Assembly (NCBI GenBank): GCA_020636325.1
Contig: JACJYC010000018.1
Coordinates: forward strand, 102,321 to 166,320
DNA from: Lewinellaceae bacterium
GTDB lineage: Bacteria; Bacteroidota; Bacteroidia; Chitinophagales; Saprospiraceae
Length of the DNA: 64,000 nucleotides
Direction of reading: 5' to 3'
Both the position numbers and the translations under genes were made by a program. Shown in pieces: positions 33,105-43,625 of the stretch. Positions within the stretch are counted from its first letter, which is position 1. Every line of letters begins with the position of its first letter. The notes under the pieces were generated by a model. It made no database searches. It was not told where the DNA came from and saw only the letters and a program-made list of their open reading frames with translations.

Positions 33105-36100
33105 ATGCAAGTCATGAAACACATCCTTTTTTTGCTTCTGGTCATCGCCGGTTTTGCGGGTGAGCTGTCCGGCCAGGATTTTTACAGCTACACCCCCGAC
33201 GGCAAGGCATTTTACCAGCTGTCCACCGAACGGATCCTGTTGCGCTTTGACCGGGAGATGACAACGGAACAACGACAGGGGCTGTTCCGGAAATGGGCTA
33301 TGCTTCCCGCTTATTCCGAGGAAATGGACCTGGATACGCCGCAGGTGACCCTGGTAAAACTGGACAAACCGGCCACAAAAGAAAAGATCCGGAACATGCT
33401 CGCCGGTCTCAGTAAAACCAAAGGGATACAACTGGCCTACCCGGTATTGGTGTACAAAGACGGCGCCTCCATGGCCTTTGTCTCCGATCTGGCGGTCGGC
33501 CTCAAAGCCCCCGGCGATTTCCCGATGTTGCAGCAACGCGCCGCCGCATTAAAACTGAAGGTCAAACGCCGGGACAGCTACACCCCGACCATTTTTTATT
33601 TGCAGACCACGGCCGATTCCCCCGGCAATGCGTTGGAAATGGCCAATGCGCTGGCAGAATCCGGCGAATTTGCCTTTGCGGAGCCCGATTTCCTCCGGCT
33701 CAACACCCGCCAGACCAACGACCCGCTGTACTACGGGCAATGGGCGATCAGCAATACCGGTCAATGGCAGAATTCCACGCCCGGAGCCGACATGGACGTC
33801 GACCAGGCCTGGACCGTCACAGGCGGCAATTCCAATATCTGGGTGGCCATCCTGGATGACGGCGTCCAGCTGAACCACCCCGACCTGGCAGCCAATATTG
33901 TGGGCGGATACGACGCCACCGGCCAAGGCAGCAACGGCGCCCCCTCCCAGGCCACTGACGCCCACGGCACCAATTGCGCCGGGATAGTCGGCGCGGTTGC
34001 CAATAACGGGATCGGCGTAACCGGGATCGCCCCGCTCTGTAAGATCATGGCCGTCCGGATTGCCTACAATGAGAGCTCCAGCGGCTGGATCTCCTCCAAC
34101 ACCTGGGTCGCGGAAGGCATCAACTGGGCCTGGCAGAACGGCGCCGACGTGCTCAGCAATTCCTACGGCGGCGGCAGTTCCTCCTCGCTGATCAATACGG
34201 CTATTTCCAATGCCGTGACCAGCGGACGCCAGGGCAAAGGCGCCCCCGTCCTGTTTGCGAGCGGCAACAACAACAGCAGCAGCGTCAATTATCCGGCATC
34301 CAATACCCTTTGCATCGCCGTCGGCGCTACCAGCCCCTGCGATGAAAGAAAATCCCCCGGCTCCTGCGACGGAGAAACGACCTGGGGCAGCAATTACAAT
34401 ACCGGGCTGGATGTGTCGGCGCCGGGCGTATTGATGACCAGTACCGACCTGACCGGGTCGGGCGGATACAACAGCGAAAGCGCCAATTATCCGTTCAGCA
34501 GCGATTATTACGGCTATTTCAACGGTACTTCCTCGGCTTGCCCGGCGGCATCGGCCGTTATGGCCCTGATCCTTTCCGTCAACCCCGACCTGACCCAAAC
34601 CCAGGCCAGGGCCATCCTGGAGTCCTCCTGCTCAAAGGTCGGCGGATATTCCTACTCCACCACCAGCGGAAATCCGAACGGCACCTGGTCCTCCCAATTG
34701 GGCTACGGCCGGATCAACGCTTTTGCCGCGGTGCAAATGGCACAGGGCAATTCGGCCTGCAATGCGCCGACGACCGCGCAGATCTCTGCGATCAATATCA
34801 CCACCACCACCGCCCGGCTGACCTGTTCCGTCACCGGCGTCCAGGCCTACGACTGGGCTTACCGCGCCGTCGGCAGTTCCACCTGGGTCAACCTGCCCGG
34901 CAGTACCGTCAACTATATCGACCTGTCGGATCTCAGCCCCGGGACCCAGTACCAGTTTGTGGTGGCGGTCCGCTGCGACGCCTCTACCTGGAGCGAATGG
35001 TCGGATGCCGATACTTTTTCAACGACCAGCGCAACCTGTACGGCGCCCTCCACCTCCCAGATCTCCGCGACCAACATCACCAATACCTCCGTCCGGTTGA
35101 ATTGTTCCGTCACCGGGGTCCAGGCTTACGATTGGGCCTACCGGGTTGCCGGCAGCTCCGCCTGGACCGACCTGCCGGGCGGAACCGCCAATTTTATCGA
35201 TGTGACGGATTTGACGCCGGGTACCCAGTACCAGTTCATCGTATCGGTCCGTTGCGATGCCACCCAATGGAGCAGCTGGTCCTCCGCCAAAACGTTTACG
35301 ACAACCGCCGCCACCTGCAACGCGCCGACGGCATCCCAACTTTCGGCCACCAATATTACTTCCACCACCGCCCGGCTCAACTGCTCGGTGACCGGCATGC
35401 AGGCCTATGACTGGGCCTACCGGGAAGCCGGCAGCTCCACCTGGATCGACCTGCCCGGCGGGACCGCCAACAACATCGAACTGACCAACCTGACCCCAGG
35501 TACCCAATACCAGTTTATAGCCTCCGTGCGCTGCGACGCCACAACCTGGAGCGAATGGTCTGCGGCCAAGAATTTCACCACCGGCGCACCGGCCTGCAAT
35601 GCGCCCCTGGCCGGCCAGATCTCGGTCACCAATATCACCGCTACAACGGTCCGGCTCAACTGCTCCGTGACCGGAGTCCAGTACTACGATTGGTCGTACC
35701 GGGCGCTCGGCAGTTCGTCCTGGACCAGCATACCCGCAGGATCTGCCAATTATTACGACCTGACAAACCTGACCCCGGGCACCCAGTACCAATTCAGAGC
35801 GGCCGTGCGCTGCGACGCCTCAACCTGGAGCGAATGGTCGCCCGCAGGCAGCTTCACCACGGCGCAGGAAGCCAGTTCCCTGACCATGTCGACCAATATT
35901 TCGGTCACGCCGCTGCCTGTCATTCAAGGGCAGCCGGCTGCTGCCGCCTTCAATGTGGTCAACAACAGTTCCTCCGGTTTTAACGGCGAGATCTCTATCG
36001 ACCTCTACAACGGCGCCGGCGAGTACCTCGGCGAAATTGCAAACAAAACCGCCCTCTCTCTCTGCGCAGGTTGTTCATTCACCAGTAACCTGACCTACAA

Positions 36101-38612
36101 TTTCACGCTGACCGATCCGCCGGGCGACTATTTCGCAGCCGCCTGGTACCGGACCGACGGAGGCCAGTGGATCCAGGTTGAAGACGGCAATTTCAGCAAT
36201 GTAGTCCCCATTACCATCATCAGTCAGGCGGTTACCAGCCTCGAAGTCAGCCCGAACGCACTCAATTTGAATGCCCTGGCCGGCAATTCCGCGTTCAACA
36301 TCAGCTCCAATTGCAACAGCTGGACGATAACGGGCATTCCGGCCTGGCTGACGCTTTCGCAAAATGCAGGCGCCAACAATGCCGCCGTCAGTTTGCAATA
36401 CCAGGCCAATAACAACAGCCAGTCCAGAACGGCCACCCTGACCATCACGGGATGCGGCATCAACCGGACCGTCACGGTAACCCAGGCGGGATCCGCCCCC
36501 ACGCTGGAGGTTGATCCGGGCACATTTTCCGTCAATGCGACCTCCGGAAGCGTTTCCTTCCACGTCACCTCCAACTGCGCCGGTTGGTCGGTGACGGGCA
36601 TGCCGGCCTGGCTGAGCGTCAATCCCGCCGCCGGCAGCGACGAAGGGACCGTCAACATTCAGTATCAGGAGAACGCCGCCGCCCAACCCAGGTCGGCGAC
36701 CCTGACCGTCACCGGTTGCGGATTGACCAGGACGGTGACGGTTTCGCAGGCCGGCACATCGGTCTACCTGACGCTGAGCACACCGGCGCTCAATATTTCC
36801 CCGGGCGCCGGCAACACAACGTTCAACATCAGCTCCAATTGCGCGGGTTGGTCCGTTTCAGGCGCCCCGGCCTGGATGACGGTTTCGCCGGGTTCCGGCG
36901 CCAACAATGCGGCCATCTCCATCCAGTATCAGGGAAATGCGGCCTCCGTCCCCCGCACGGCAACCCTGACCGTTTCCGGTTGCGGATTCAGTCAGACCCT
37001 GACGGTTACCCAGGCCGGGCAAACGGTCGTTTATCCGTGGACGCCCTCTACCACCGGCGATAACCATACCGTTATCATCCCGGCCAGCCTGACCGCTACC
37101 GTCGACGGCTCACCCCTGGCGGCCGGGGATCTCATCGGCTTCTTTTACGAGACCGGCGGCACGCTCCATTGCAGCAATTTCGTCATCTGGGAGGGTGTCA
37201 ACACTTCCTGCGCCGTGTACGGGAACGACGCGGACGCCGGCAACCCCAAAAACGGCTTCAGCGACGGCGAGTTGTTCAAAGTGAAGGTCTACAGAGCGGC
37301 CACCCAGGAAGAATTGACCGCCCAGGTGCAATATGCCGAAATCGGCACGGCCGGGATCGTTTCCCATACCAATGCCTATGCCGACGACGGGATCAGCATG
37401 CTGACCAATCTGACCGCCAGCAATATTGCCACCCTGAACATCCCGCTCAATCCGGGCTGGAACATGATCTCCAGTTATGTCGCTCCCAACCCTTCGGAAC
37501 TGCTCCAGGTGCTTTCCCCGGTTTCGAATCAGGTGATATTGATGAAAAATTCGGCCGGTCAAAGTGCAATTCCTTCACTGGGCATCAACAACATCGGCGG
37601 TTGGGATATTGCGGAAGGTTATCAGGTCAAGGTCAATGCATCCGCTGTGCTGACCGTTTCCGGGCAAAAGGCCGACCCTGCCGCAACGCCGGTGGCCATT
37701 GCGCCGGGCTGGCAGATCATCAGTTACCTGCGGGATCAGCCGGGATCCGTTCCCGTACAGCTCGCCGGCATTGCGGGGCAGGTGGAGATCATGAAGAACA
37801 ATGCCGGGCAAACCTATATCCCGGGGTTCGGCATCAACAATATCGGCAATATGGTGCCGACGCAGGGTTATAAGCTAAAGGCGACCGGCAACGCTACCCT
37901 GACCTATCCGGCTAACTTTACGGATCCGGATGAGGGCCCGGAGGTCAACCGGCCCGTGCTGACCGGGAATGTGCATTTTGTCCTGGACAGCACCCTGAAT
38001 ACCGGCAACAATGCGGCCATCGTATTCCCGGCGGCCACGGTCAGCGACTTCCTCTCACCGGGCGACGAGATCGGGGTGTTCAACCAGGCGGGCAGGTTGT
38101 GCGGTGCGGGCGTGTACGCCGGCGACAATTTTGCGGTCACCGTATGGGGAGATGACGCCTCTACCAGCGACCTGGTGGAAGGCATGACCGTCGGGGAACC
38201 CTACCGGTTCATGATCTGGCAGACTGCGGATGAAGCGGAAACGCCTGCGGTGGTCGAATTCATCAGCGGCAGCGCCAATTACGAAGTGGACGACCTGGCC
38301 ATAGTGGGCAGCGTGGCGCTCAATCCGGTGAAGACGGCCGACCCGGCGTCGGATATGCGGGTATCCATCTACCCTAATCCGGCGAGGGATTGGGTAAAGG
38401 TGGACATTAGCGGATCGATCGGCGCAATTCGGGCATTCCAGCTGATGGATATGCACGGGCGGATCGTGCAGCAATATGCAGCGGAATGCGACAGCCGGGC
38501 CGGCTGTGCGGTTACCCTTCCATTGCCCCGGCTGCCGGGCGGGCTTTATCTGCTGCGGATCACAGGCGATGCGCAAAACCTTGATTATCGCATCATTATA
38601 GCCGGAAAATAG
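33105..38612 (+). CDS. secreted subtilisin-like protease with FN3 and BACON domains (T9SS substrate)
   Basis: An 1835-residue secreted protein. Signal peptide 1-24, propeptide to about 205, then an S8 peptidase domain with the full triad: Asp251 (ILDDGVQLNHPD), His287 (DAHGTNCAG) and Ser476 (NGTSSACPAA). Four fibronectin III repeats of exactly 93 residues start at Cys552, 645, 738 and 831. A CARDB-like segment follows, then three BACON domains (about 1045-1305) with NISSNC.(G/S)W motifs, two beta domains with GWNMISSYV and APGWQIISYL phrases, and a T9SS sorting domain (VSIYPNPARDWVKV to IIIAGK). BACON domains are usually linked to carbohydrate or mucin binding. It stands alone and ends at a strong terminator. 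Confidence 0.92.
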   Translation: MQVMKHILFLLLVIAGFAGELSGQDFYSYTPDGKAFYQLSTERILLRFDREMTTEQRQGLFRKWAMLPAYSEEMDLDTPQVTLVKLDKPATKEKIRNMLAGLSKTKGIQLAYPVLVYKDGASMAFVSDLAVGLKAPGDFPMLQQRAAALKLKVKRRDSYTPTIFYLQTTADSPGNALEMANALAESGEFAFAEPDFLRLNTRQTNDPLYYGQWAISNTGQWQNSTPGADMDVDQAWTVTGGNSNIWVAILDDGVQLNHPDLAANIVGGYDATGQGSNGAPSQATDAHGTNCAGIVGAVANNGIGVTGIAPLCKIMAVRIAYNESSSGWISSNTWVAEGINWAWQNGADVLSNSYGGGSSSSLINTAISNAVTSGRQGKGAPVLFASGNNNSSSVNYPASNTLCIAVGATSPCDERKSPGSCDGETTWGSNYNTGLDVSAPGVLMTSTDLTGSGGYNSESANYPFSSDYYGYFNGTSSACPAASAVMALILSVNPDLTQTQARAILESSCSKVGGYSYSTTSGNPNGTWSSQLGYGRINAFAAVQMAQGNSACNAPTTAQISAINITTTTARLTCSVTGVQAYDWAYRAVGSSTWVNLPGSTVNYIDLSDLSPGTQYQFVVAVRCDASTWSEWSDADTFSTTSATCTAPSTSQISATNITNTSVRLNCSVTGVQAYDWAYRVAGSSAWTDLPGGTANFIDVTDLTPGTQYQFIVSVRCDATQWSSWSSAKTFTTTAATCNAPTASQLSATNITSTTARLNCSVTGMQAYDWAYREAGSSTWIDLPGGTANNIELTNLTPGTQYQFIASVRCDATTWSEWSAAKNFTTGAPACNAPLAGQISVTNITATTVRLNCSVTGVQYYDWSYRALGSSSWTSIPAGSANYYDLTNLTPGTQYQFRAAVRCDASTWSEWSPAGSFTTAQEASSLTMSTNISVTPLPVIQGQPAAAAFNVVNNSSSGFNGEISIDLYNGAGEYLGEIANKTALSLCAGCSFTSNLTYNFTLTDPPGDYFAAAWYRTDGGQWIQVEDGNFSNVVPITIISQAVTSLEVSPNALNLNALAGNSAFNISSNCNSWTITGIPAWLTLSQNAGANNAAVSLQYQANNNSQSRTATLTITGCGINRTVTVTQAGSAPTLEVDPGTFSVNATSGSVSFHVTSNCAGWSVTGMPAWLSVNPAAGSDEGTVNIQYQENAAAQPRSATLTVTGCGLTRTVTVSQAGTSVYLTLSTPALNISPGAGNTTFNISSNCAGWSVSGAPAWMTVSPGSGANNAAISIQYQGNAASVPRTATLTVSGCGFSQTLTVTQAGQTVVYPWTPSTTGDNHTVIIPASLTATVDGSPLAAGDLIGFFYETGGTLHCSNFVIWEGVNTSCAVYGNDADAGNPKNGFSDGELFKVKVYRAATQEELTAQVQYAEIGTAGIVSHTNAYADDGISMLTNLTASNIATLNIPLNPGWNMISSYVAPNPSELLQVLSPVSNQVILMKNSAGQSAIPSLGINNIGGWDIAEGYQVKVNASAVLTVSGQKADPAATPVAIAPGWQIISYLRDQPGSVPVQLAGIAGQVEIMKNNAGQTYIPGFGINNIGNMVPTQGYKLKATGNATLTYPANFTDPDEGPEVNRPVLTGNVHFVLDSTLNTGNNAAIVFPAATVSDFLSPGDEIGVFNQAGRLCGAGVYAGDNFAVTVWGDDASTSDLVEGMTVGEPYRFMIWQTADEAETPAVVEFISGSANYEVDDLAIVGSVALNPVKTADPASDMRVSIYPNPARDWVKVDISGSIGAIRAFQLMDMHGRIVQQYAAECDSRAGCAVTLPLPRLPGGLYLLRITGDAQNLDYRIIIAGK

Positions 38613-38637
38613 CACGCTTTCGCTGCCGGCTACCAAA

Positions 38638-38678
38638 CAGGGCTGCCTGAAAAAATCAGGCAGCCCTGTTTTTTTTTT
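38638..38678 (+). terminator. intrinsic terminator after the subtilisin-like gene
   Basis: A perfect 13-bp stem (CAGGGCTGCCTGA, 38638-38650, with TCAGGCAGCCCTG, 38656-38668), a 5-A loop and ten Ts (38669-38678). Confidence 0.95.
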
Positions 38679-38770
38679 AAAAAAGTGAATTTTTCCGGTC
38701 ACCTCTTTTTCCCCTGCCGCACTAACCTTCAAAATCAAACAAAATTATTCATTACAAAAATCATTCAGTC

Positions 38771-39130
38771 ATGAAAAACGTATTCTTCTTTTTGTTCTTC
38801 CTTTTCGCGGCAACCCTGACCATGAACGCCCAATCTTCCAACAAGGCATACTGGGAGAAGCAGGCCGAAAAGCTTATCCAGAAATCCGACCGCATGATCA
38901 ATCATTACAACAAACAGCTAAAAGTCTTCAGCCCCCAGGAAATGAAGATGATGAAGACCAATCCCAAGAAGTTCATCCAGGTTGCCAACGCCAAAACCCG
39001 CCGGTATGATGCGGCCATCAAACAATACAAATCGTATTACAATGACAACTGGGCCAAATCGTTCAAGGCCATGACCCCGACAACGCGCCTGGTAAAGGAT
39101 CGCTACGGCAATATTTACGAAGTGTACTAA
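38771..39130 (+). CDS. small secreted basic protein, unknown
   Basis: A 119-residue protein with a clear signal peptide (MKNVFFFLFFLFAATLTMNAQ). The mature part (about 98 residues) is helical and lysine-rich with several tyrosines (KQAEKLIQKSDRMINHYNKQ) and ends in DRYGNIYEVY. No family recognised. It is followed 37 bp later by another exported protein gene on the same strand, and both are bounded by terminators, so they form a two-gene unit. Confidence 0.65.
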   Translation: MKNVFFFLFFLFAATLTMNAQSSNKAYWEKQAEKLIQKSDRMINHYNKQLKVFSPQEMKMMKTNPKKFIQVANAKTRRYDAAIKQYKSYYNDNWAKSFKAMTPTTRLVKDRYGNIYEVY

Positions 39131-39167
39131 TCCAACTTTCATCCTTCACCTGTCAAAATTTAAAAAC

Positions 39168-39965
39168 ATGAAAACTGTAATTTCCTTTGCATGCGCTGTA
39201 TGTTTTGTTGCCCTGGCTTCCAGCCTGGCCAAGGCCCAACTTTCCGCCGAAATCAATTCTGTTAAAAGTTGGTCAGATTACAAAGAACCGCTGGAGCCGA
39301 GGACCATCCCCATGGCCTTGGTTGAGGCCGGCACCCCGATCTACCTGGTCACCCACAATGAGTTCAGTACCAAGTACATCAAAACCGGCATGACCATCTG
39401 CCTCTATCTCAAATTCCCGGTCAAGGTGGAAGGCTATAAGGTGATCCCCTCCGGCACTCCGGCCTATTGCAAGGTCACCCAGGCCGACAAACCCCACGGT
39501 AACGGGCGGGCGGGATACATCGAGATTGAACCCCTTTACATCAAGGTCAGCCCGGATGAAGTATTGCCCCTGACCGGGAACCCGCTGGTCAGCATGGGGC
39601 GCGACCGGGAAGCATTGGGGATGATCGTTGCGCAGGGCGGCATGGCGGCTGCAGGGCTGATGAACCAGGCGCAAGGCATGATCGATACAAAAAAAGAAAA
39701 ACGCCGGGCCATGCAACAACAGCAAGGATATCAGGAAGCCCAACAGCAGGCCATGGCAATGGGGTTCAGCAACATCAAACTGGCCCAGCCGGCGGCATCC
39801 CAGGCTGTGCAAGGTCCCGGAGGACTGTCGCAGGTGGCGCAAACCCTGAACATCGTCGCTCCGCTGGTCGGATTGCTCATCCGGGGCAAGCATGCCGTGA
39901 TCCCGCAGGGATATATCCTCAATGCTTATGCCGGGGCAGATACCTGGGTGGAAATGAAAGACTGA
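39168..39965 (+). CDS. secreted protein of unknown function
   Basis: A 265-residue exported protein (signal peptide MKTVISFACAVCFVALASSLAKA). The first half is a beta-rich domain with TPIYLVTHNEFSTKYIKTG and a GT.AYCKV.Q phrase. The centre is glutamine-rich (QQQQGYQEAQQQ), and a hydrophobic stretch near 225-240 (VAPLVGLLIRGKHAVIP) could insert in or attach to a membrane. The C-terminus (IPQGYILNAYAGADTWVEM) resembles the end of domains that tune surface or cell-wall properties, but I know no family. It is cotranscribed with 38771-39130 and followed by a terminator. Confidence 0.6.
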   Translation: MKTVISFACAVCFVALASSLAKAQLSAEINSVKSWSDYKEPLEPRTIPMALVEAGTPIYLVTHNEFSTKYIKTGMTICLYLKFPVKVEGYKVIPSGTPAYCKVTQADKPHGNGRAGYIEIEPLYIKVSPDEVLPLTGNPLVSMGRDREALGMIVAQGGMAAAGLMNQAQGMIDTKKEKRRAMQQQQGYQEAQQQAMAMGFSNIKLAQPAASQAVQGPGGLSQVAQTLNIVAPLVGLLIRGKHAVIPQGYILNAYAGADTWVEMKD

Positions 39966-39995
39966 TCAAATTCCTGCAGGGGAAATACAGCTTTC

Positions 39996-40031
39996 CAGGC
40001 AATCCGAAAATCCGGATTGCCTGTTTTTTTT
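39996..40031 (+). terminator. intrinsic terminator after 39168-39965
   Basis: A perfect 11-bp stem (CAGGCAATCCG, 39996-40006, with CGGATTGCCTG, 40013-40023), a 6-nt loop and eight Ts. Confidence 0.92.
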
Positions 40032-40100
40032 ATAAACTGTTTCCCAAAATAATTTAGGGGCCTTATTTTGTGACCGAATTTCTGAATAACTGACCCCTAA

Positions 40101-43100
40101 ATGATAACATTCATGTGCCGTACTTTTACCGTCCTTGCTCTTGCCTTGCTCTTTTCCACCCTGATCCTCGAAGAGGCCGCTGCCCAGACCCCGGAAACCG
40201 CACTCCGGGACATAACCGTTGAAGAACTGCAAGCCCGGGCCCCGGATGCGCCATCCGGACTGATCAGGTCGCTCCTTGAAAAAAACGATCTGCACATTTA
40301 CTACGCGGAATATCCGGAAGCCCTCACTGCTGTGGACAAGGCTGAGGAACTGGCTTTTTCAACACCGGGCATTGATTCCCTTTTGCAGGCTGAGGTCATG
40401 CTCTATAAAAGCTACACCTTGCGAACGCTTGGAAAACTGAAAGGCGCCAGATCCGGCTTCATCCGCACGCTGAGCCTTTGCGGAGCGGACGGCCCCGTCA
40501 AAGCATCCGCCTTGATGGAGCTGGCTTATCTGGACAGTGAATATGGCTTTGTGATCAAGCCTGACAGTTTGTTCCAGGCAGCCGAAGCCATATTGCAAAA
40601 ACACCCGTATACCGACAGCAGCGATATCGTCGGTTATTACATCACAAAAGGCCACCTGTTTTACGGTAAATCCCGGAACGACTCCGCAGCGGTATACTAC
40701 AGCAAGGCGCTGTCGCTTAACCGGTCCCTTCATCCTGAAGGCCACTTGTCCACAGCCATGTGTTTAGCTTATCTCGCGGATCAGGATCTCATCCGGAACA
40801 ACCCGAAGGCCGCTGAAAAAAAGCTGGACGAAGCGGAAGCCATGTTTGGGCAATTGTTCCGGAAACCGCATCCGGAAATGGCCTATTTATACCAGATCCG
40901 GGGAAACCTGGAGGCGGGAGGAGAAAATTTTGAAGCGGGAAAATCCTACTACCAGAAAGCCATTAATCTTACCAGGTCCTATTTTGACGAGACCTACCCG
41001 AACCTGGCATGGCTGTACATTCAGTTATCCGATAAAACAAGCAATTTTTGGTTAGAAATTGACACCTTGATGCTGGCTGGCCGTTATCTGGAAAAGGCAT
41101 TGGAATTGAACCTGAACAATTTTGGGGAAAAATCATTGCCCTGCGCATATAACCTGATGAAGATCGGCAAATGGAATTCTACCGTAGGAAATAACAAAGA
41201 AAGCATTCCATACCTCGAAAAAGCGTTGACTGTCTATAGCGGGTTGGAAGGATCGCATCCGGATCAGGTTTCTGAAATATACAGGACACTGGGCCATGAA
41301 TTCAGTTTTTTAGGTGATTATAACAAAGCCCTGCTGTATTTCGACAGATCCTTTGAAATCCTGGAGGCAGAATCTGGTGACAACCAATACGCCTTGATGG
41401 ATGCCTGCATTCTTCTGGCATCCGGACATCCGGTTTTTGAGAAGAAGGTTGAGTATACCCAAAAAGCAATAGAACTCGCCCGTTCAATGTACGGTGAAAA
41501 CCATATCATAACAGCTACCTTCAATTTCATGTTGGGAGCATATTATCAGACGAACGGCCGGCCACGGGAAGGTATCCCCATTATGGAACAATGGATTGAT
41601 CCTATCCGTCAATCCTTTATTGGCAAGGTGCCTCTGATCATGATAGCCCTGGAGTCCGTCCTTGCTGATGCCTACCTGACTGTAAACGACCTGGTAAAGG
41701 CCAGGGAGATCCTTCAAAATATAAAGAGAAATGCGGATAAATTAGACGATAAGGAATCTTTTGTAAGGGGAACCTTTACAGCGTTCCGAACCAGGCTTTA
41801 CGCTCAACTCGGCGAATGGGAAGAAGCCTTGAAGATATCGGCCAACACCTTGAAAGATATCGGATACCAGCCCGGGAAACTGCAGGAATACAATTTCTCA
41901 AAAGCCAACAGTACGGTAACCCTGCTCCATTTCAGGGCCAGGGTTTTGCTGGATTACTATTTATTCCAGAAAAAGGACATTGCCTACCTCCTCGAAAGCC
42001 GGCAATTATTGATGGACGCCGAGTCCCTGATCAATCATATCCGGCAACAACTGAATATAGAGCGCGATCAGGGGCAGCTTTACGGCCAGGTATTTATGGT
42101 CTATGAACTGCTGATCAAGGTCAACCTGGAAATGTCAAAAATCGAAAAAACCGATAAAAACATCGAAGAAGCGTTCCTGTGCCTGGAAAAAGCCAAATTC
42201 TCGACCATCCTGCAGACTTTTCAGGAGTCCGGGTCGTCCTCCGTTCATGACGTCCCTGATTCGCTGATCACCAAAGAACACTGGCTCAAAAAACAGATCA
42301 AGGAATGGGAAAAACGCGGGGGCGGCGCAGCGGTCGGGCTTTCCATGGGCAGTTTGTTGCCCCAGCAGCCCGATAAAAAGGCCGTCGAAAACCTGTTCAT
42401 CCTCCGCGAACAACTTGATGACCTCGTCAATACCTTCAAAAAGGATTACCCTGATTATTACCGCCTGAAAACCCAGCCCGGATTTACATCCATCCAGTCT
42501 CTCCGGGAAAAATCACTTGCCGAAGACCAGACCCTGCTGGAATATTATGTAGCCGACACGGTTATCTATGCCTTCCTGATCCGGAAGGATCATTTTGAGG
42601 TCATCCCCTTGAAAAAAGATCCCGGGTTTGAAGACCTGGTATACGATTTCCGGAAAGGGATGATCGCCTTTTTCACCAGTGAGGACAAGCCGGATACCCT
42701 CTACCAGAGTTGCCTGAAAACCTATACCCAAACAGCGCATGACCTCTACACCGATTTGATTGCGCCCTTAAAGGAAAAACTGACCAAAAAGATCATCATC
42801 ATCCCTGACGCGGTGCTGAACTATCTCCCCTTTGAAGCCCTGCTGACGGAAGCCCCGCCGGTCTATTACCGGATCAACAGCTTCAAGTATTTCATGGAGG
42901 ACCATATCATCCAATATGACTATTCCGCTACCTTGTTTGCCGAAGCGACCGAAGGGCCCAAGACGCCGTTTGACGCCCGTAAGCTGGCGGCCTTCGCCCC
43001 TGATTTCAAGGCAATGAACGGCGAGAAAAAGGAAGAACCCGATCTGCGGCAGGATCCATTGAAGCCCCTTAAGTACAACATCCCCGAAGCCAGAGAAATT

Positions 43101-43625
43101 GCCGCGCTGTGCAACGGCCAAGTCTTCACGGACACCAGCGCTACCCTGCAGCACTTCATTGCCACAGCGGATTTCTTCGAAACCCTCCACTGTTCGACAC
43201 ACGCCGTCCTGGACCGGAAAGGGACCGAATTTTCTTATCTCGTTTTTTATTCGCCTTCCGGCAATCCGGAGGCAGGTCTGTTGTTTGCGCAGGACATTTA
43301 CGGCTTGAAGCTAAACAAAAACGCCATGGTGGTGCTCTCGGCATGCGATACAGGCAACGGCCCCCTCAGCCGTACCGAAGGGCTGGCCTCCATCGCCAGG
43401 GCTTTCATGTACGCCGGGGCCAAAACCATTATCCCAACCCTGTGGAGCATCGATGACGAAAAGACCAAGGAGCTGATGATCAGCTTTTATCAATACCTGA
43501 AAGCCGGCCTGCCCAAAGACGAGGCGCTTTGGCAGGCCAAAAAGGACTATATCGTCAACAATGCAGGGGAAAAGGCCCATCCCTATTTCTGGTCGGCCTT
43601 TATCGGTATCGGTGATATGCGGTAG
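40101..43625 (+). CDS. exported TPR-CHAT protease-like protein
   Basis: An 1174-residue protein with a signal peptide (MITFMCRTFTVLALALLFST...EEAAAQ). Residues about 40-700 are tandem tetratricopeptide-like helices (YPEALTAVDKAEELA, YNKALLYFDRSFEIL). The C-terminal CHAT domain (about 820-1170) keeps the caspase-like catalytic dyad: His1034 in LHCSTHAVL and Cys1082 in VVLSACDTGNG, followed by the family phrase EGLASIARAFMYAGAKTIIPTLWSIDD. CHAT enzymes are caspase/separase relatives; the TPR part should recognise the partner. Its stop codon abuts the stop codon of the convergent putative anti-sigma gene, which points to functional pairing. Confidence 0.9.
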   Translation: MITFMCRTFTVLALALLFSTLILEEAAAQTPETALRDITVEELQARAPDAPSGLIRSLLEKNDLHIYYAEYPEALTAVDKAEELAFSTPGIDSLLQAEVMLYKSYTLRTLGKLKGARSGFIRTLSLCGADGPVKASALMELAYLDSEYGFVIKPDSLFQAAEAILQKHPYTDSSDIVGYYITKGHLFYGKSRNDSAAVYYSKALSLNRSLHPEGHLSTAMCLAYLADQDLIRNNPKAAEKKLDEAEAMFGQLFRKPHPEMAYLYQIRGNLEAGGENFEAGKSYYQKAINLTRSYFDETYPNLAWLYIQLSDKTSNFWLEIDTLMLAGRYLEKALELNLNNFGEKSLPCAYNLMKIGKWNSTVGNNKESIPYLEKALTVYSGLEGSHPDQVSEIYRTLGHEFSFLGDYNKALLYFDRSFEILEAESGDNQYALMDACILLASGHPVFEKKVEYTQKAIELARSMYGENHIITATFNFMLGAYYQTNGRPREGIPIMEQWIDPIRQSFIGKVPLIMIALESVLADAYLTVNDLVKAREILQNIKRNADKLDDKESFVRGTFTAFRTRLYAQLGEWEEALKISANTLKDIGYQPGKLQEYNFSKANSTVTLLHFRARVLLDYYLFQKKDIAYLLESRQLLMDAESLINHIRQQLNIERDQGQLYGQVFMVYELLIKVNLEMSKIEKTDKNIEEAFLCLEKAKFSTILQTFQESGSSSVHDVPDSLITKEHWLKKQIKEWEKRGGGAAVGLSMGSLLPQQPDKKAVENLFILREQLDDLVNTFKKDYPDYYRLKTQPGFTSIQSLREKSLAEDQTLLEYYVADTVIYAFLIRKDHFEVIPLKKDPGFEDLVYDFRKGMIAFFTSEDKPDTLYQSCLKTYTQTAHDLYTDLIAPLKEKLTKKIIIIPDAVLNYLPFEALLTEAPPVYYRINSFKYFMEDHIIQYDYSATLFAEATEGPKTPFDARKLAAFAPDFKAMNGEKKEEPDLRQDPLKPLKYNIPEAREIAALCNGQVFTDTSATLQHFIATADFFETLHCSTHAVLDRKGTEFSYLVFYSPSGNPEAGLLFAQDIYGLKLNKNAMVVLSACDTGNGPLSRTEGLASIARAFMYAGAKTIIPTLWSIDDEKTKELMISFYQYLKAGLPKDEALWQAKKDYIVNNAGEKAHPYFWSAFIGIGDMR

